In this document: piece by piece, positions 36,816 to 46,408 of the stretch
How the letters are laid out: the number at the start of each line of letters is the position of its first letter
How positions within the stretch are numbered: position 1 is the stretch's first letter
Origin: Parahoeflea alexandrii
Lineage (GTDB): Bacteria > Pseudomonadota > Alphaproteobacteria > Rhizobiales > Rhizobiaceae
NCBI RefSeq assembly: GCF_024105735.1
Contig: NZ_JAAAML010000004.1
Span: 434,001-498,000, forward strand
Length of the DNA: 64,000 nt
Direction of reading: 5' to 3'
Notes under the pieces: model-generated
The model's input: the letters and a program-made list of their open reading frames with translations, nothing else
Database searches by the model: none
Told to the model about the DNA's origin: nothing
Made by a program: the position numbers and the translations under genes

Positions 36816-38230
36816 GGCCGTGCCTTGCTCCAACCGCCGAATCGAACCGCAAGGGCTATGATAAAACCGTAAACCAGCATGGCTGCCCCGATCGCCGCGA
36901 AGATGCCATTTAGCCCCAGGTCCGTGTATGTCGTGAGGATCAGCGCGCCGACGAGGGCAACGGCCATGCGCCCGAGGCTGCTGATCACCGGCCACAGCAT
37001 CCGCCCTGCCCCCTGCGAGGCGAAGTAAAGTGCGAGGCCCAGCCCGAAAAAGGCATAGAAGGGCGCAACATTACGGAAGTAGCTGCGCCCCGCGTCGAGC
37101 GCGGCGGTGTTCGAGGGTTCCAGGAACAGGCCCAGCCAGAGGTCCGGAAAGACTGCCAGCAGCATGCCGACACCGCCGACGACAGCGGCGGCCGCGCAGG
37201 AGCCGGTCCAGGCCACGCGCAGCGCGCGGTCGATCCGGCCTGCGCCGATATTCGCGCCGACCATCGCCGTCATCGCGGCACCTATGCCGAAGATCACCGG
37301 GATCATCAGGAACTCCAGCCGCGCGCCCAGCCCGTAGCCGGCCAGTGCCGCTTCACCGAAGCCCGCGACAAGACCCGTCATCATGATGATCGTAACGGTC
37401 GTAAGCACGGTGTTGATCGATGCGAGCGCCCCCACAGTCAGGATATCGCGGAACATCCCGGCACTGAGGCGTTGCATCGCACCCCGAAAGGCGAGGCCGG
37501 CCCGGCCGAAAACGATGTAGCCTATCGCGGCAACGCCCCCGAAGGCGAAGGCCAAGACAGGCCCAAGCGCGAGACCGGCCATGCCGAGCGCAGGCAACGG
37601 CCCCCACCCAAGGGCAAATCCGCCCGACAGAAGGATCGACGCCACAGAGACAAGGAGCAGTACGAGAGCGGGCATCTGCATTTCGCCAGTGCCGCGGATC
37701 ACGCTGAGCGAGGCGTTGCAGAGCCAGATTGCCACGCATCCGGGAAAGAACACCAGCGCGTAGTTCGTCGCGGCCGCGACCGTCTCCTCGCCGCCGCCGA
37801 GCCACTCGAAAAAGAGCGCCCCCAACAGCCCAACCAGTACCGCCATCACAAGGGCGAGAGCTGCCGCAATAATCCAGGCGGCCACGGTCAAGGTTGCGGC
37901 TCGCGCAACGTCGGAGGCCCCGAGCGCCCGGGCGACGGAGGCCGAGATTGCCCCGCCGATCGCACCGGCCGAAAGCATCTGCGTCAGCATCACCAGTGGA
38001 AACACCAATGCCAGACCTGCGAGGGCCGTGACGCCAAGCAGGCTGGCGAAATAGGCCTCCGCGATGCCTTGCGCGGCCTGGACGAACATCGCGAGCACGT
38101 TGGGTGCCGCCAGCTTCGCCAGGGTTGGGGCGATGGGGGCCTCTATCAGAAGCCGGGTGCGGGAAGCCCGCGCATGTGCCGCGGCATCGGCAGCAGCGGG
38201 CGCGGCGGGAGCGGGGCTCGCAAGAGCCAT
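36812..38230 (-). CDS. MATE-family efflux transporter
   Basis: A 472-aa inner-membrane antiporter with about 12 hydrophobic helices in two repeats, typical of NorM-like MATE exporters. The N-terminus is alanine-rich. Landmarks are APNVLAMFVQAAQGIAEAYF in helix 1 and MVGANIGAGRIDRALRVAW in the second half. ATG 38230 gives the usual family length; the frame is open 42 codons further upstream. Divergent HxlR regulator and shared promoter suggest inducible export of a toxic compound. Substrate is unknown. Confidence 0.9.
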   Translation of the reverse strand: MALASPAPAAPAAADAAAHARASRTRLLIEAPIAPTLAKLAAPNVLAMFVQAAQGIAEAYFASLLGVTALAGLALVFPLVMLTQMLSAGAIGGAISASVARALGASDVARAATLTVAAWIIAAALALVMAVLVGLLGALFFEWLGGGEETVAAATNYALVFFPGCVAIWLCNASLSVIRGTGEMQMPALVLLLVSVASILLSGGFALGWGPLPALGMAGLALGPVLAFAFGGVAAIGYIVFGRAGLAFRGAMQRLSAGMFRDILTVGALASINTVLTTVTIIMMTGLVAGFGEAALAGYGLGARLEFLMIPVIFGIGAAMTAMVGANIGAGRIDRALRVAWTGSCAAAAVVGGVGMLLAVFPDLWLGLFLEPSNTAALDAGRSYFRNVAPFYAFFGLGLALYFASQGAGRMLWPVISSLGRMAVALVGALILTTYTDLGLNGIFAAIGAAMLVYGFIIALAVRFGGWSKARP

Positions 38231-38422
38231 CAGCTTGTTTCCCGACGGGAGTTGAGGCGTCGGCCCAGCATTCCTGTGACTACCGAAGCATTCATGGGCC
38301 CACCTCAATGCCTGACCTGTTTCGCCACCGGTCAAGATGGCTTTCAACAAGTCCATTCCTTTTTGGAACGCACAGTAGTAAGTTCCTTTTCAGAACCTGT
38401 CAATTGCTGCTATGGTGCGCCC
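38231..38422. promoter_or_regulatory. Divergent MATE-HxlR control region with GGAAC/GTTCC inverted repeat
   Basis: A 192-bp gap. GGAAC (38365-38369) and GTTCC (38382-38386) form an inverted repeat with 12-bp spacing, and a further GAAC lies at 38393. HxlR-family dimers bind such spaced palindromes between divergent genes. The adjacent HxlR protein is the likely ligand-responsive regulator. Confidence 0.5.
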
Positions 38423-38866
38423 ATGAAATGGAACGACCTTCAAACCGAAGCCTGCCCCGTCGCCCGCGGCCTCTCGGTGATTGGCGACCGCTGGACCATG
38501 CTGGTGCTGCGCGACTGTTTCCTGGGTGTTCGCAGGTTCGAACAAATGCAGGAGCGGCTCGGCATCACCCGCCACGTACTGGCGGACCGGCTGCGCAAGC
38601 TTGAGGCTAACGGCGTGTTGCGCCGCGAGCGCTACCAGGAACGACCGCCTCGCCACGAATACCGGCTCACCGAGCGCGGCAAGGCGCTCTACCCGGTCCT
38701 GGTTTCGGTGATCGAGTGGGCGAACGCGCATGTTCCGCCAACGGGAGCACCCTCCGTCACCCTGGTCTCGCGCGAAACCGGCGAGCCCATCTTGCCCGTC
38801 CTCATAGACATGAACACGGGCAAGGAGATTACTTACCGGACCGTGACTGCCCTGGGATCGGATTAG
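38423..38866 (+). CDS. HxlR-family transcriptional regulator
   Basis: A 147-aa winged-helix regulator. The family start is clear: EACPVARGLSVIGDRWTMLV, with the N-terminal cysteine often used for redox or electrophile sensing, then FEQMQERLGITRHVLADRL (recognition helix) and PPRHEYRLTERGKAL (wing). The C-terminal extension (~100-147) is common. It probably controls the divergent MATE-MaoC pair. ATG 38423 begins the family-like sequence; a much longer open frame upstream is antisense to MATE and not real. Confidence 0.92.
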   Translation: MKWNDLQTEACPVARGLSVIGDRWTMLVLRDCFLGVRRFEQMQERLGITRHVLADRLRKLEANGVLRRERYQERPPRHEYRLTERGKALYPVLVSVIEWANAHVPPTGAPSVTLVSRETGEPILPVLIDMNTGKEITYRTVTALGSD

Positions 38867-38984
38867 GCGATAAAGAGCGGGACCGAGACGCCCCTTGCGG
38901 CGCGCTCCGCCAAGGCCCTGGTTTCACAATGCGTTCGTCGCAAAAATTGTGCAGTAGCAGCGGCCAACCTAGCCATGGTGGCCG

Positions 38985-39080
38985 GAGCCGGTGCAGGAAA
39001 TCCGGCCGGTAGAGTCGATTGCGCGCGCCTCGACCAGCCCTGCCCCGGCCGACCGAACACCGGTACGCGGACGTGCGGCG
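38985..39080 (+). pseudogene. Remnant of a LacI-family regulator 3' end (aglR-like)
   Basis: Read in the proper frame it gives EPVQEIRPVESIARASTSPA then PADRTPVRGRAA. The end of AglR (nt 36161-36259) reads EPVQEIWPVELIVRASTGPA then PAEGKRAHGRAA: 22 of the first 32 residues are identical. No other part of a LacI gene precedes it; the sequence to the left ends the HxlR region. It is a broken duplicate lying as a direct repeat about 2.8 kb from the original, flanking the MaoC-MATE-HxlR block. Confidence 0.75.
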
Positions 39081-39662
39081 TCAGATCGATCCGAGGTAAT
39101 AGCCGATGGCCTCCGCCAACTCGGTTTCCTCATAGCCGAAATGAGAGCGTACGACCTCTTCGAGCTTTCGGAATGTGTTGCCGGCCTGAACGAAGTTTGC
39201 CTCCGAGGGGGACTCCGCCAATGCATCTGCCGCGCGACTGAGGCGGATGATCAATTCATGGACGACCTCGTGCTCCGCCTTTAGCTTCGCCACAACCTCG
39301 CGAAACCTGCCGCCACCCGCTGCCTCAATCCGGGGGAACATGTCGGCGCTTTCGATATCGTGGTGAAACTTGAGCACTTGGCATTCACGGCCGCAGAGCG
39401 ATCCGAACGCCCGAAAATTCTCAGCCATATCGAGTGAAAGCACAAGCTGCTTCAGGTGTTCCGGCGGAGCGTCCCGCGCTTCGATCCTGACGAGGACCGC
39501 GCCGATTTGAGCCATTTCTCTGAGATAATGACTGTGGATTGCAGCGAGTTGCCGGCCTTGGCGACGGTGTAGGTCTGTTGCCTCTGGCACCGGCGGGGCC
39601 TTGGGTCGCGCAGCCTCATCGACGCTGAGTTCATCCAGCGGTTTGGTCGAAAGATCGGTCAT
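39081..39662 (-). CDS. Hemerythrin HHE-domain protein
   Basis: A 193-aa cytoplasmic protein. A polar N-terminus (~40 residues) precedes an HHE four-helix domain with likely iron ligands at HSHYL (~43-47), KFHHDIESADMFP (~98-110), EHEVVHELI (~130-138) and HFGYEETEL (~173-181). HHE proteins bind di-iron and are linked to oxygen, NO or redox sensing and repair. Specific role is unknown. The gene stands alone between the aglR remnant and folD. Confidence 0.88.
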   Translation of the reverse strand: MTDLSTKPLDELSVDEAARPKAPPVPEATDLHRRQGRQLAAIHSHYLREMAQIGAVLVRIEARDAPPEHLKQLVLSLDMAENFRAFGSLCGRECQVLKFHHDIESADMFPRIEAAGGGRFREVVAKLKAEHEVVHELIIRLSRAADALAESPSEANFVQAGNTFRKLEEVVRSHFGYEETELAEAIGYYLGSI

Positions 39663-39770
39663 GAGGCCTCATATTGGCTTGTTATGGGCTAAGTCAACGA
39701 CCTCCGCTCGGGGGCGAAGGCGCCAATCATCCACCGCCGTTGCCGCCCATTCCGCTCCCGAGCCACCGCC

Positions 39771-40670
39771 TCAAAACGCGGGCGGCTTTATCCCGTGGGC
39801 GCGCATGGCCGCTGTCACGGTGTTGGCCATCAGCATGGCGATGGTCATCGGGCCGACGCCGCCGGGGACCGGGGTGATCACTGCGGCGACCTCTGCACAT
39901 TCGTCGAAGGCGACGTCGCCGACCAGGCGGGTCTTGCCTTCGCCCCGCTCGGGCGCGTCGATGCGGTTGATGCCGACATCGATGACGGTGGCGCCGGGCT
40001 TGACCCAGTCGGGCTTTACCATGCGGGGACGTCCGACGGCGGCGACCAGGATATCGGCGTTGCGGCAGACGCCCGGGAGATCCTTCGTGCGCGAGTGCGC
40101 CGTCGTCACGGTGGCGTTGGCGGCGAGCAGCAGCGCCGACATCGGCTTGCCGAACAGGTTGGAGCGGCCGATGACGACCGCGTTGAGACCGGAAAGATCC
40201 TCTCCGTGGGTCTGGCGCACGAACAGCATGGCGCCAGCGGGCGTGCAGGAAATCAGCCCGCCCTCAAGATCGCCGGTCATCAGCTTGCCGGCATTGACGA
40301 TGTGCAGGCCGTCGACATCCTTTTCGGGCCGGATCGACTGGATCACCGGGTCGGCAGCGAGATGATCCGGCAAGGGCAGCTGCACCAGGATGCCGTGAAT
40401 TTGGGGATCTTCGTTGAGCTGGGCAACCAGCGCCTCAAGTTCGGCTTGCGTGGTTTCGAGCGGCAGAGTGTGCTGCACCGACTTGAAGCCACACTGCTTG
40501 GCCATGCGGCTTTTCGATGAGACATAGACATGGGAAGCCGGGTCATCGCCAACGATGACCACGGCGAGGCCGGGGCGGGCTCCGGTCTGAGCCTCGAGAG
40601 CGTTGCTTGCGGCGGTTACCTGTTCGATCACCTCTGCGGCGACCGCCTTGCCGTCAATCACCTTCGCCAT
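39771..40670 (-). CDS. folD: Bifunctional methylenetetrahydrofolate dehydrogenase/cyclohydrolase FolD
   Basis: Interconverts methylene-, methenyl- and 10-formyl-tetrahydrofolate for one-carbon supply. The product is 299 aa. Signatures are [17 protein letters not shown] (with the catalytic Lys region), [24 protein letters not shown] (NADP binding) and the C-terminal [17 protein letters not shown] precedes the ATG. It is a single housekeeping gene. Confidence 0.97.
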   Translation of the reverse strand: MAKVIDGKAVAAEVIEQVTAASNALEAQTGARPGLAVVIVGDDPASHVYVSSKSRMAKQCGFKSVQHTLPLETTQAELEALVAQLNEDPQIHGILVQLPLPDHLAADPVIQSIRPEKDVDGLHIVNAGKLMTGDLEGGLISCTPAGAMLFVRQTHGEDLSGLNAVVIGRSNLFGKPMSALLLAANATVTTAHSRTKDLPGVCRNADILVAAVGRPRMVKPDWVKPGATVIDVGINRIDAPERGEGKTRLVGDVAFDECAEVAAVITPVPGGVGPMTIAMLMANTVTAAMRAHGIKPPAF

Positions 40671-40825
40671 ATCCCGTCCCTTTCGATCTCATGCCTTGCG
40701 GTCTCAGATGCCGCGCCAGGCCCGCAACGGGGCCCGCATCGCTGAGCGGACCCTACGAAACCGAGGGCGGCGGCCGATAGCCTCTTTGCGTCCTCCGGTG
40801 TCAAAATTCAAGCGCTGTGACCCCG

Positions 40826-43800
40826 TCAGGCGCGGCGGCGGTCCGAGCCGTAACCATCGATCCGGGAGCGGAGTTCGTCCATCTCGCGGCGAATCCGGTC
40901 GACCGAGGCATTGTCGGGTGCCGGCCGTTCGGGGTTGCGGGCAGGCGCGGCGGGTTCGGTCGGCTGGTGCGGCGCGCTGGCAACCGGGGCAGCGGGCTGC
41001 TCCCAGGCGGGGGCGTGCACTGGCACGAAGTGCGGCTGAGGCTGAGGCTGATGAAATTGCGGTGACGGCCAGGGCATGGCCGCAGGCTGCTGCTGCGGAT
41101 AAAATTGAGGCGGCTGGGCCGGCATGCCCTGCAGCGGTTGCGCCTGATAGGGATGGCCCGCCAGGGCGGCAGCGTAACCGGGCTGCGGGGCCGCATAGGC
41201 AGGCGGATAGGGCTGAGCCGGGTGGTGGTAGGGTGCAGGGTGGTGGGCGTGCGTCGGCGTCGCAGGCAGCGGGATCTGCGGCTGATGTTGCGGCGCGCCT
41301 GAGTACTGCGCATGGGCCTGATGCGGGGGTGGAGAGTAGTGTTGGGCCGGATAGGGTGCAGGCATCTGAGGCTGCATGTAGGGCTGGGGCTGTGCCGGCC
41401 GGGGTGCCCGGACCGGGTGAGTGCCCTGTGCATTGTGATGCTGCCCCTGTTCGTCCCCGTGGCCGCCAGCCTGAAAGGCTTCAGGCCTTGCCAGGTCGTG
41501 CGGCTGGCCATGGCTTGCGAAGAACGCCTGGGCGTTGCGTCCGTTCCCATGCTGCGGCACGGCGATTTCACCGTGCTCGTGATATCCGCCGCTGCTGGCG
41601 GAAACGGGGGCCTTGCCCCGGATCGGCCTGGGGCGCAGCAGACCGATGCGAAACACGTCACGGAATCCAGGCCCTGCCTCCTCCATCGTGGCCTGTCGGG
41701 CCACCGGCGTTTCGGCGTCGTGGTGGGCGCGTGCACCGGAAAAGGATGGTTCCGGGGTTCGGGCCGGGCCGGTGTCACGGCCGGCCATGTCGCTTTCAGC
41801 GCGTGGCCGGAACCGCTGGCCTGGGCCTGTTGGCGGCGTCCGTGGTCCGGGCGCAGGCGGCTGTGGATGCCCGCCGGCGGGGGGGCCGGGATAGCGGGCC
41901 TGATGCAGCGCGCTGTTGTAGGCGCGGACGCTCTCGACCGCGCCGGCAAGCAGCGCCAGGCCGAAGCCGGCCAGAAAGCCTGCCATCATGCCGCCAATGG
42001 CGATGAACTTGCGCGACGGGCCCATCGGCTGCAGCGGTGCCTCGGCGGGTGAAATGACCCGGACATTGCGGGTCGACAGGTTGGAGCGCTCGCTGGTCTC
42101 GCGCGAGCGGGTGAGGAAGGCCTCGTAGATGCCGCGGGTTGCGTTGGCCTTGCGCTCGAGCTCGCGCAGGGTGACGAGCTCGACCGACTGATCGATGGCG
42201 CGGCTCTTTGCCACCGCCATCTGGCTTGCCAGTTCCTGCTCGGTCTCGACCGCGCGCTGCAGCTCGGTCTGCGAGCTGGCGACGATGCGGCGCAGTTCGG
42301 CGCTGATCTCGTTGGTGATGGTCTCGAGTGACTGCATTGCGGAGATGTATTGCGGATGACGCGGTCCGAGCCGGGTGGCCAGCGATTCCGCGTTTGATTT
42401 GGTCTGGGCATACTGCTTGCGCAATTCGCTCAGATTGGACGACAGAAGCTCTTCGGGAAAGGCGCCGGAGAGGACGTCATCGATCTTCACCCGGGCGAGG
42501 TTGTCGGCCTTGACCCGAATGCCGACCTTCATGGCCCGGGCATTGGCGAGCTGATCGCTAAGCGCCAGGATTTCCTTGTCGTCAATGTACTGGCCGCCAA
42601 CGCCGACAAGGCCGTTCTCGGCCTTGAAGCGCTCGACCTCGCGCTCGGCGGCATCGAGGTCGGCACGCAGGGAATTGATCCGGGTGTCGATGGATTCGGA
42701 TGTCCGCTCGAGCAGATTGGATTGCGCCTGGCCTTCGGAATCGAGGTAGGTCTCGACAATCTGGTTGGCAATCAGCGCCGATTTTTCCGGATCACGCGTG
42801 TCAACACCAACGATGATGACAAAGGTCCTGGCATCACGGCCGACCGACAGTGCGTCGCGGAGATTGTTGAGCGCCTTCTGCTCGCCTTCGGTCGCGGGAT
42901 TCTTGCCTGTGAACAGTTCCCTTATCAGCGAAATGCCGCCGCTTATGCCGCCGGGCGCCATGGATCCGTTGAACTCCGGATCCCGGTCGAGCCCAAGATC
43001 CTCGATCACCTTCTCCAGAACGCTGGTCGACGAGAGGATCTGCAGCTGGCTGTCGGTGATCGCCAGCATGGCTTCGGTTGAGAGCTGCTGGTTGCGGATA
43101 TCGTCTTCGGTGACCCGGATCTCGCGCGGATCAACGAACAACCGGCTTTCGGCGTAATATCTGTGCGGTGTCGACAGCGCCATCAGCACGCCAACCATGG
43201 CTCCGGCCACAGTTGCCGCCACAATCAGCCGGCGGAAACGCCAGACTGCGGATATCAGAATCGATGCGTCGAGCAGCGGCCGGTTGCCGTCCTCGAACTG
43301 TCCGCCAGCCGAAGCCGCGTGCCAGTGATAATGATCATCGCCATTGGAATGGCCCTGTCGCGGGCGATAGGCGGGTTGCGCCGAGGCATCGGCCTCGTAT
43401 TCGGGCCAGTTTTCGGGCTGCGGGCGGCGCTGTGAGCGGGCCTCCTGCCGCCGGTGTTCTTCCGGGCGGGCCGGCTCCGGCGGTTCGGCTGTCTCGCCGG
43501 CATCGGCCAGGCGGGGTTCAGCAGGTTTGGATTCGGGCGCGATGGTGCCGATCAGCCTCGAGATCCGGTCGCCGAATCTCTCCCGGTCCGCATTGGTCTT
43601 CCGGAGGGAGGCTGGTTGCCGAGCTTCGACAGAAGCGGCGGGGGCAGACGCAACGGGTTCCGGCGGTGCGGCGCTGCTGGCCGGGGCCGAGGACAGCAGG
43701 GATTGCGCGGGCCGGGCCGGTGCCTCGGAGCGATGATCCGCATAGCGGGACGTGGACACCCGGGCCGAGCGGTTGGGCGCGGTCAGCAGGGACGGGGACG

Positions 43801-43945
43801 CGGCGGCGGAAGGCTGCCCGGGACGCGCGGTCTCATTGGCACCCTGGCGCGCAGAAGCCGGCTCGGACGACTGCGCGTCCCGAGCGTGATCGAGCAGCGA
43901 TCCTCGGCGGCCGCGATGTCTTCTGTCTTCGGGTGAATCGCTCAT
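40826..43945 (-). CDS. Polysaccharide copolymerase (Wzz/GumC, GNVR type) with long low-complexity tails
   Basis: A 1039-aa inner-membrane protein controlling polysaccharide chain length or export. Residues 1-220 are disordered and Ser/Ala/Pro/Arg-rich. TM1 is ~239-258. The periplasmic Wzz domain (~260-648) includes RLFVDPREIRVTEDDIR, coiled coils and LRELERKANATRGIYEAFL near the GNVR site. TM2 is ~650-672. The ~365-residue C-terminal tail is Pro/Gln/His-rich, ends in the helical VDRIRREMDELRSRIDGYG, and lacks Walker motifs, so no fused tyrosine kinase. It begins a surface-polysaccharide region. Confidence 0.85.
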   Translation of the reverse strand: MSDSPEDRRHRGRRGSLLDHARDAQSSEPASARQGANETARPGQPSAAASPSLLTAPNRSARVSTSRYADHRSEAPARPAQSLLSSAPASSAAPPEPVASAPAASVEARQPASLRKTNADRERFGDRISRLIGTIAPESKPAEPRLADAGETAEPPEPARPEEHRRQEARSQRRPQPENWPEYEADASAQPAYRPRQGHSNGDDHYHWHAASAGGQFEDGNRPLLDASILISAVWRFRRLIVAATVAGAMVGVLMALSTPHRYYAESRLFVDPREIRVTEDDIRNQQLSTEAMLAITDSQLQILSSTSVLEKVIEDLGLDRDPEFNGSMAPGGISGGISLIRELFTGKNPATEGEQKALNNLRDALSVGRDARTFVIIVGVDTRDPEKSALIANQIVETYLDSEGQAQSNLLERTSESIDTRINSLRADLDAAEREVERFKAENGLVGVGGQYIDDKEILALSDQLANARAMKVGIRVKADNLARVKIDDVLSGAFPEELLSSNLSELRKQYAQTKSNAESLATRLGPRHPQYISAMQSLETITNEISAELRRIVASSQTELQRAVETEQELASQMAVAKSRAIDQSVELVTLRELERKANATRGIYEAFLTRSRETSERSNLSTRNVRVISPAEAPLQPMGPSRKFIAIGGMMAGFLAGFGLALLAGAVESVRAYNSALHQARYPGPPAGGHPQPPAPGPRTPPTGPGQRFRPRAESDMAGRDTGPARTPEPSFSGARAHHDAETPVARQATMEEAGPGFRDVFRIGLLRPRPIRGKAPVSASSGGYHEHGEIAVPQHGNGRNAQAFFASHGQPHDLARPEAFQAGGHGDEQGQHHNAQGTHPVRAPRPAQPQPYMQPQMPAPYPAQHYSPPPHQAHAQYSGAPQHQPQIPLPATPTHAHHPAPYHHPAQPYPPAYAAPQPGYAAALAGHPYQAQPLQGMPAQPPQFYPQQQPAAMPWPSPQFHQPQPQPHFVPVHAPAWEQPAAPVASAPHQPTEPAAPARNPERPAPDNASVDRIRREMDELRSRIDGYGSDRRRA

Positions 43946-44213
43946 GTCCGGCTATGGCCGCCCCAAATGGCAAGTTTGTCGACTTCGTTAAGACAAGCTA
44001 TAAATTCATGGGTAACAAAAGGTTAATTTCCACCGAAACGATTGGAAAATCGTCAGTTGTTCCACAAATTGCATATATCGCGAGGTCCTGGACCGGCACC
44101 TGCAAAACCGGACAATTTCCACCGGTCCAAACCCCGAATTAACATATTCCCCATATGATTTGACGGATGAAACGACGGGGGCGGCAGCTGCAATCGTCAT
44201 CCCGAAACGGTAC
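43946..44213. promoter_or_regulatory. Divergent copolymerase/flippase upstream region
   Basis: A 268-bp AT-richer gap between divergent starts, holding both promoters. No clear palindrome is seen. Confidence 0.35.
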
Positions 44214-45482
44214 ATGATGATTGTTCGCCTGAAACATCTTGCCAGCGCCAATGGCGAACTGATCCGCGCCTACCTATCCATGGTGGGCGGTTCGGCCGGT
44301 CGTCTGGTGATTTCACTGGTCTATTTCATCGCGATCGCAAACACGTTGTCGATCAGCGAATTCGGCCTGTTCGCCACCGCGTCGGCTTGTGGCATCATGC
44401 TTTCAAGGCTGCTGGCCTTCGGTTTCGTCTCACCGCTCTACCGGATCGCCACCGTCAAGACCCGCCTGCTCGGGGTCTACACGGCCGGCTTCCTGGGCGG
44501 CGTGGTGTTGTCGGCACCGGTCATCGCCCTGGCGGCCTGGCTGACCCATGCACTTATCTTCACCGACCAGATGGCGCTTGCGACCTTTGCAAAGATCATC
44601 GTGGCGGAAGTGCTGTGCTGGCGGATCATGGAGATCGCGGTCATTGTCAGTTACGGCACCAACCGCTTCGGCTCGGGGTCGGTGCTGGTGGTGGTGGCCA
44701 CCGCGCTCAAGACCATTGCGGCGGTGCTTTTCGCATGGCTTGCAGATGGATCGCTTGCGACCTGGGGCTGGTATTACCTCGCCGCCAACGGTTTGGCAGC
44801 GCTTATCGCGATCCTGTTCTTCTATCCACGGGTGCGGCTGCGCTGGAAACCGGCGCTTTACACCAGGCGCTGGGTCGATGCCGTATCTGTGGCCGGTGCG
44901 GAAATGCTGTTTTACATCCAGTCGGAACTCGACAAGGTGCTGGTGCTTTCACTTGGCGGACCCGAAACCGCCGGGATCTACGCCATCATCATGCGGCTGG
45001 TCGACCTGACCGCGCTGCCCGTCCGCGCCTTCCTGACGGTGCTGACGCAGAAGCTGATGCGGACCTCAGCCATGCTCAACAGCCTGAGGAACCGGCTGTT
45101 GCTGGAGGGCGTGGTGGCCGCGGTCTCGACCGCGGGCCTGCTCGGCATGGCCGGTTTCCTGTGGCTGTTTCCCAATGCGCTGGGGACCAATGTCGCCGTG
45201 GCGGCGCCGCTGCTGATCCTGGTCGTCCTGGTGCCTGCGTTCCGCAACCTGATCGAGTACCACTCGGAACTGCTGTATGCGACCGGCCGGACGGTGGTGC
45301 GCATGCTGATCCTGGCCTCGCTCGGAGCGATGAAGGCCCTGCTGCTTGCCTATGTGCTGGGACTGACCACCGATGTTGTGATCTGGGTCGAACTCCTCAA
45401 CCTGGCGTTCCTTGTGCTTTACCTGCAATCGGCGCTGATGACCTACAGGGCATTGCGCTCGATCAGCAAGCGACCGATCTGA
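44214..45482 (+). CDS. Wzx-like polysaccharide flippase
   Basis: A 422-aa inner-membrane protein of the MOP/polysaccharide-synthase family with ~12 hydrophobic helices. The start AYLSMVGGSAGRLVISLVYF, followed by the phrase LSISEFGLFATASA, is typical of lipid-linked oligosaccharide flippases. An upstream TTG at 44160 and the second ATG at 44217 are alternatives; the ribosome site is weak. It would flip sugar units to the periplasm for polymerisation with the adjacent copolymerase. Confidence 0.82.
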   Translation: MMIVRLKHLASANGELIRAYLSMVGGSAGRLVISLVYFIAIANTLSISEFGLFATASACGIMLSRLLAFGFVSPLYRIATVKTRLLGVYTAGFLGGVVLSAPVIALAAWLTHALIFTDQMALATFAKIIVAEVLCWRIMEIAVIVSYGTNRFGSGSVLVVVATALKTIAAVLFAWLADGSLATWGWYYLAANGLAALIAILFFYPRVRLRWKPALYTRRWVDAVSVAGAEMLFYIQSELDKVLVLSLGGPETAGIYAIIMRLVDLTALPVRAFLTVLTQKLMRTSAMLNSLRNRLLLEGVVAAVSTAGLLGMAGFLWLFPNALGTNVAVAAPLLILVVLVPAFRNLIEYHSELLYATGRTVVRMLILASLGAMKALLLAYVLGLTTDVVIWVELLNLAFLVLYLQSALMTYRALRSISKRPI

Positions 45483-45490
45483 GGCCGTGA

Positions 45491-46366
45491 TCACGGCGTG
45501 ACCGAAAACGCCAGTTTGCGGATTTCCGCCATCGGGTGGTGGACGAAGGACTGCACGCCGACAGCGACCTGATCGTCCCCCAATTCGCGCATGAACATCT
45601 CAAGCCCTTCAAGGGTTTCCGGGTAGGTCTCGCGGAACCAGAGCATGTGGCACAGCGGCCTGTCGGAGGGGATGTGTCCCTCCCCGCCACGCACCTCATC
45701 GGCGAAACGGCCATAGATCGTGCATTCGGAAATGGCGCGCGAGGAAATGAGCGCACGAACCCAGTTTCGGCCGGTGGTCCTTTCGATGTGATCGAGCAGT
45801 GCCCGGGCGGTATCGACACGCCAGCCAATGAAGGTGTTGATGTAGTCGGGCGCCGGAGCAATCGTTTCAGGCAATCCGAGCAGAGTGCCCGCGTGGGCAA
45901 GCCAGTCATGATGTTCGGTCATTGTCTCGCTGACCCCGGCATCGACGCGGAACAGCCGCATTCGGCCGTCAGCCCACATTTCTTCGGGATCATAGGGACG
46001 GACCATGACGACATCGGAATCGACCGAGAGCAGCATGTCGGCTTCGACATGGCGAGCCAGGGCCAGGCGGCGGATCTGTTGCGCATGCCAGCCGCGCAAG
46101 GGCATGGAGAAAGGGCTCAGCCAGACGCGGCGGCGGCCAAGACTTGCAGGATCGGGGAAGGACCGGAGCCAGCCAGGGAACAGGTCGGCTTCGCTGACAA
46201 CCGTGCGGCGCGGCCCCTCGAGCGGCTTGAACGCGGCCTCGTCGCGGGGTTCGACCAGCAGGTAATGATGCCAATCGCCCGAAAGAAACCGGTCGAGGCT
46301 TTCACACATCAGGGTGCAGCGTTCCAGGTCGGCAGACCAGGACGCGGTCATTACGGCTGTCTTCAT
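45491..46366 (-). CDS. DUF6492-family glycosyltransferase-like protein
   Basis: A 291-aa cytoplasmic protein. The start MKTAVMTASWSADLERCTLM and the acidic motif LLSVDSDVVMVRP (~105-117), with a DxD, recall a GT-A nucleotide-sugar fold. DUF6492 proteins occur in rhizobial surface-polysaccharide clusters. Acceptor and donor are unknown. It converges on the flippase with 8 bp between stops. ATG 46366 is preferred to GTG 46369. Confidence 0.75.
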   Translation of the reverse strand: MKTAVMTASWSADLERCTLMCESLDRFLSGDWHHYLLVEPRDEAAFKPLEGPRRTVVSEADLFPGWLRSFPDPASLGRRRVWLSPFSMPLRGWHAQQIRRLALARHVEADMLLSVDSDVVMVRPYDPEEMWADGRMRLFRVDAGVSETMTEHHDWLAHAGTLLGLPETIAPAPDYINTFIGWRVDTARALLDHIERTTGRNWVRALISSRAISECTIYGRFADEVRGGEGHIPSDRPLCHMLWFRETYPETLEGLEMFMRELGDDQVAVGVQSFVHHPMAEIRKLAFSVTP

Positions 46367-46408
46367 CACAGTTCCGGTCGGTTGCTCAAGCCCTTTTAAC
46401 AGGCGGCG

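Noticed and set aside
40603-42006. 467-codon plus-strand frame opposite the copolymerase tail
   Set aside because: Arises from the low-complexity Pro/Gln/His tail; no ribosome site and starts inside folD.
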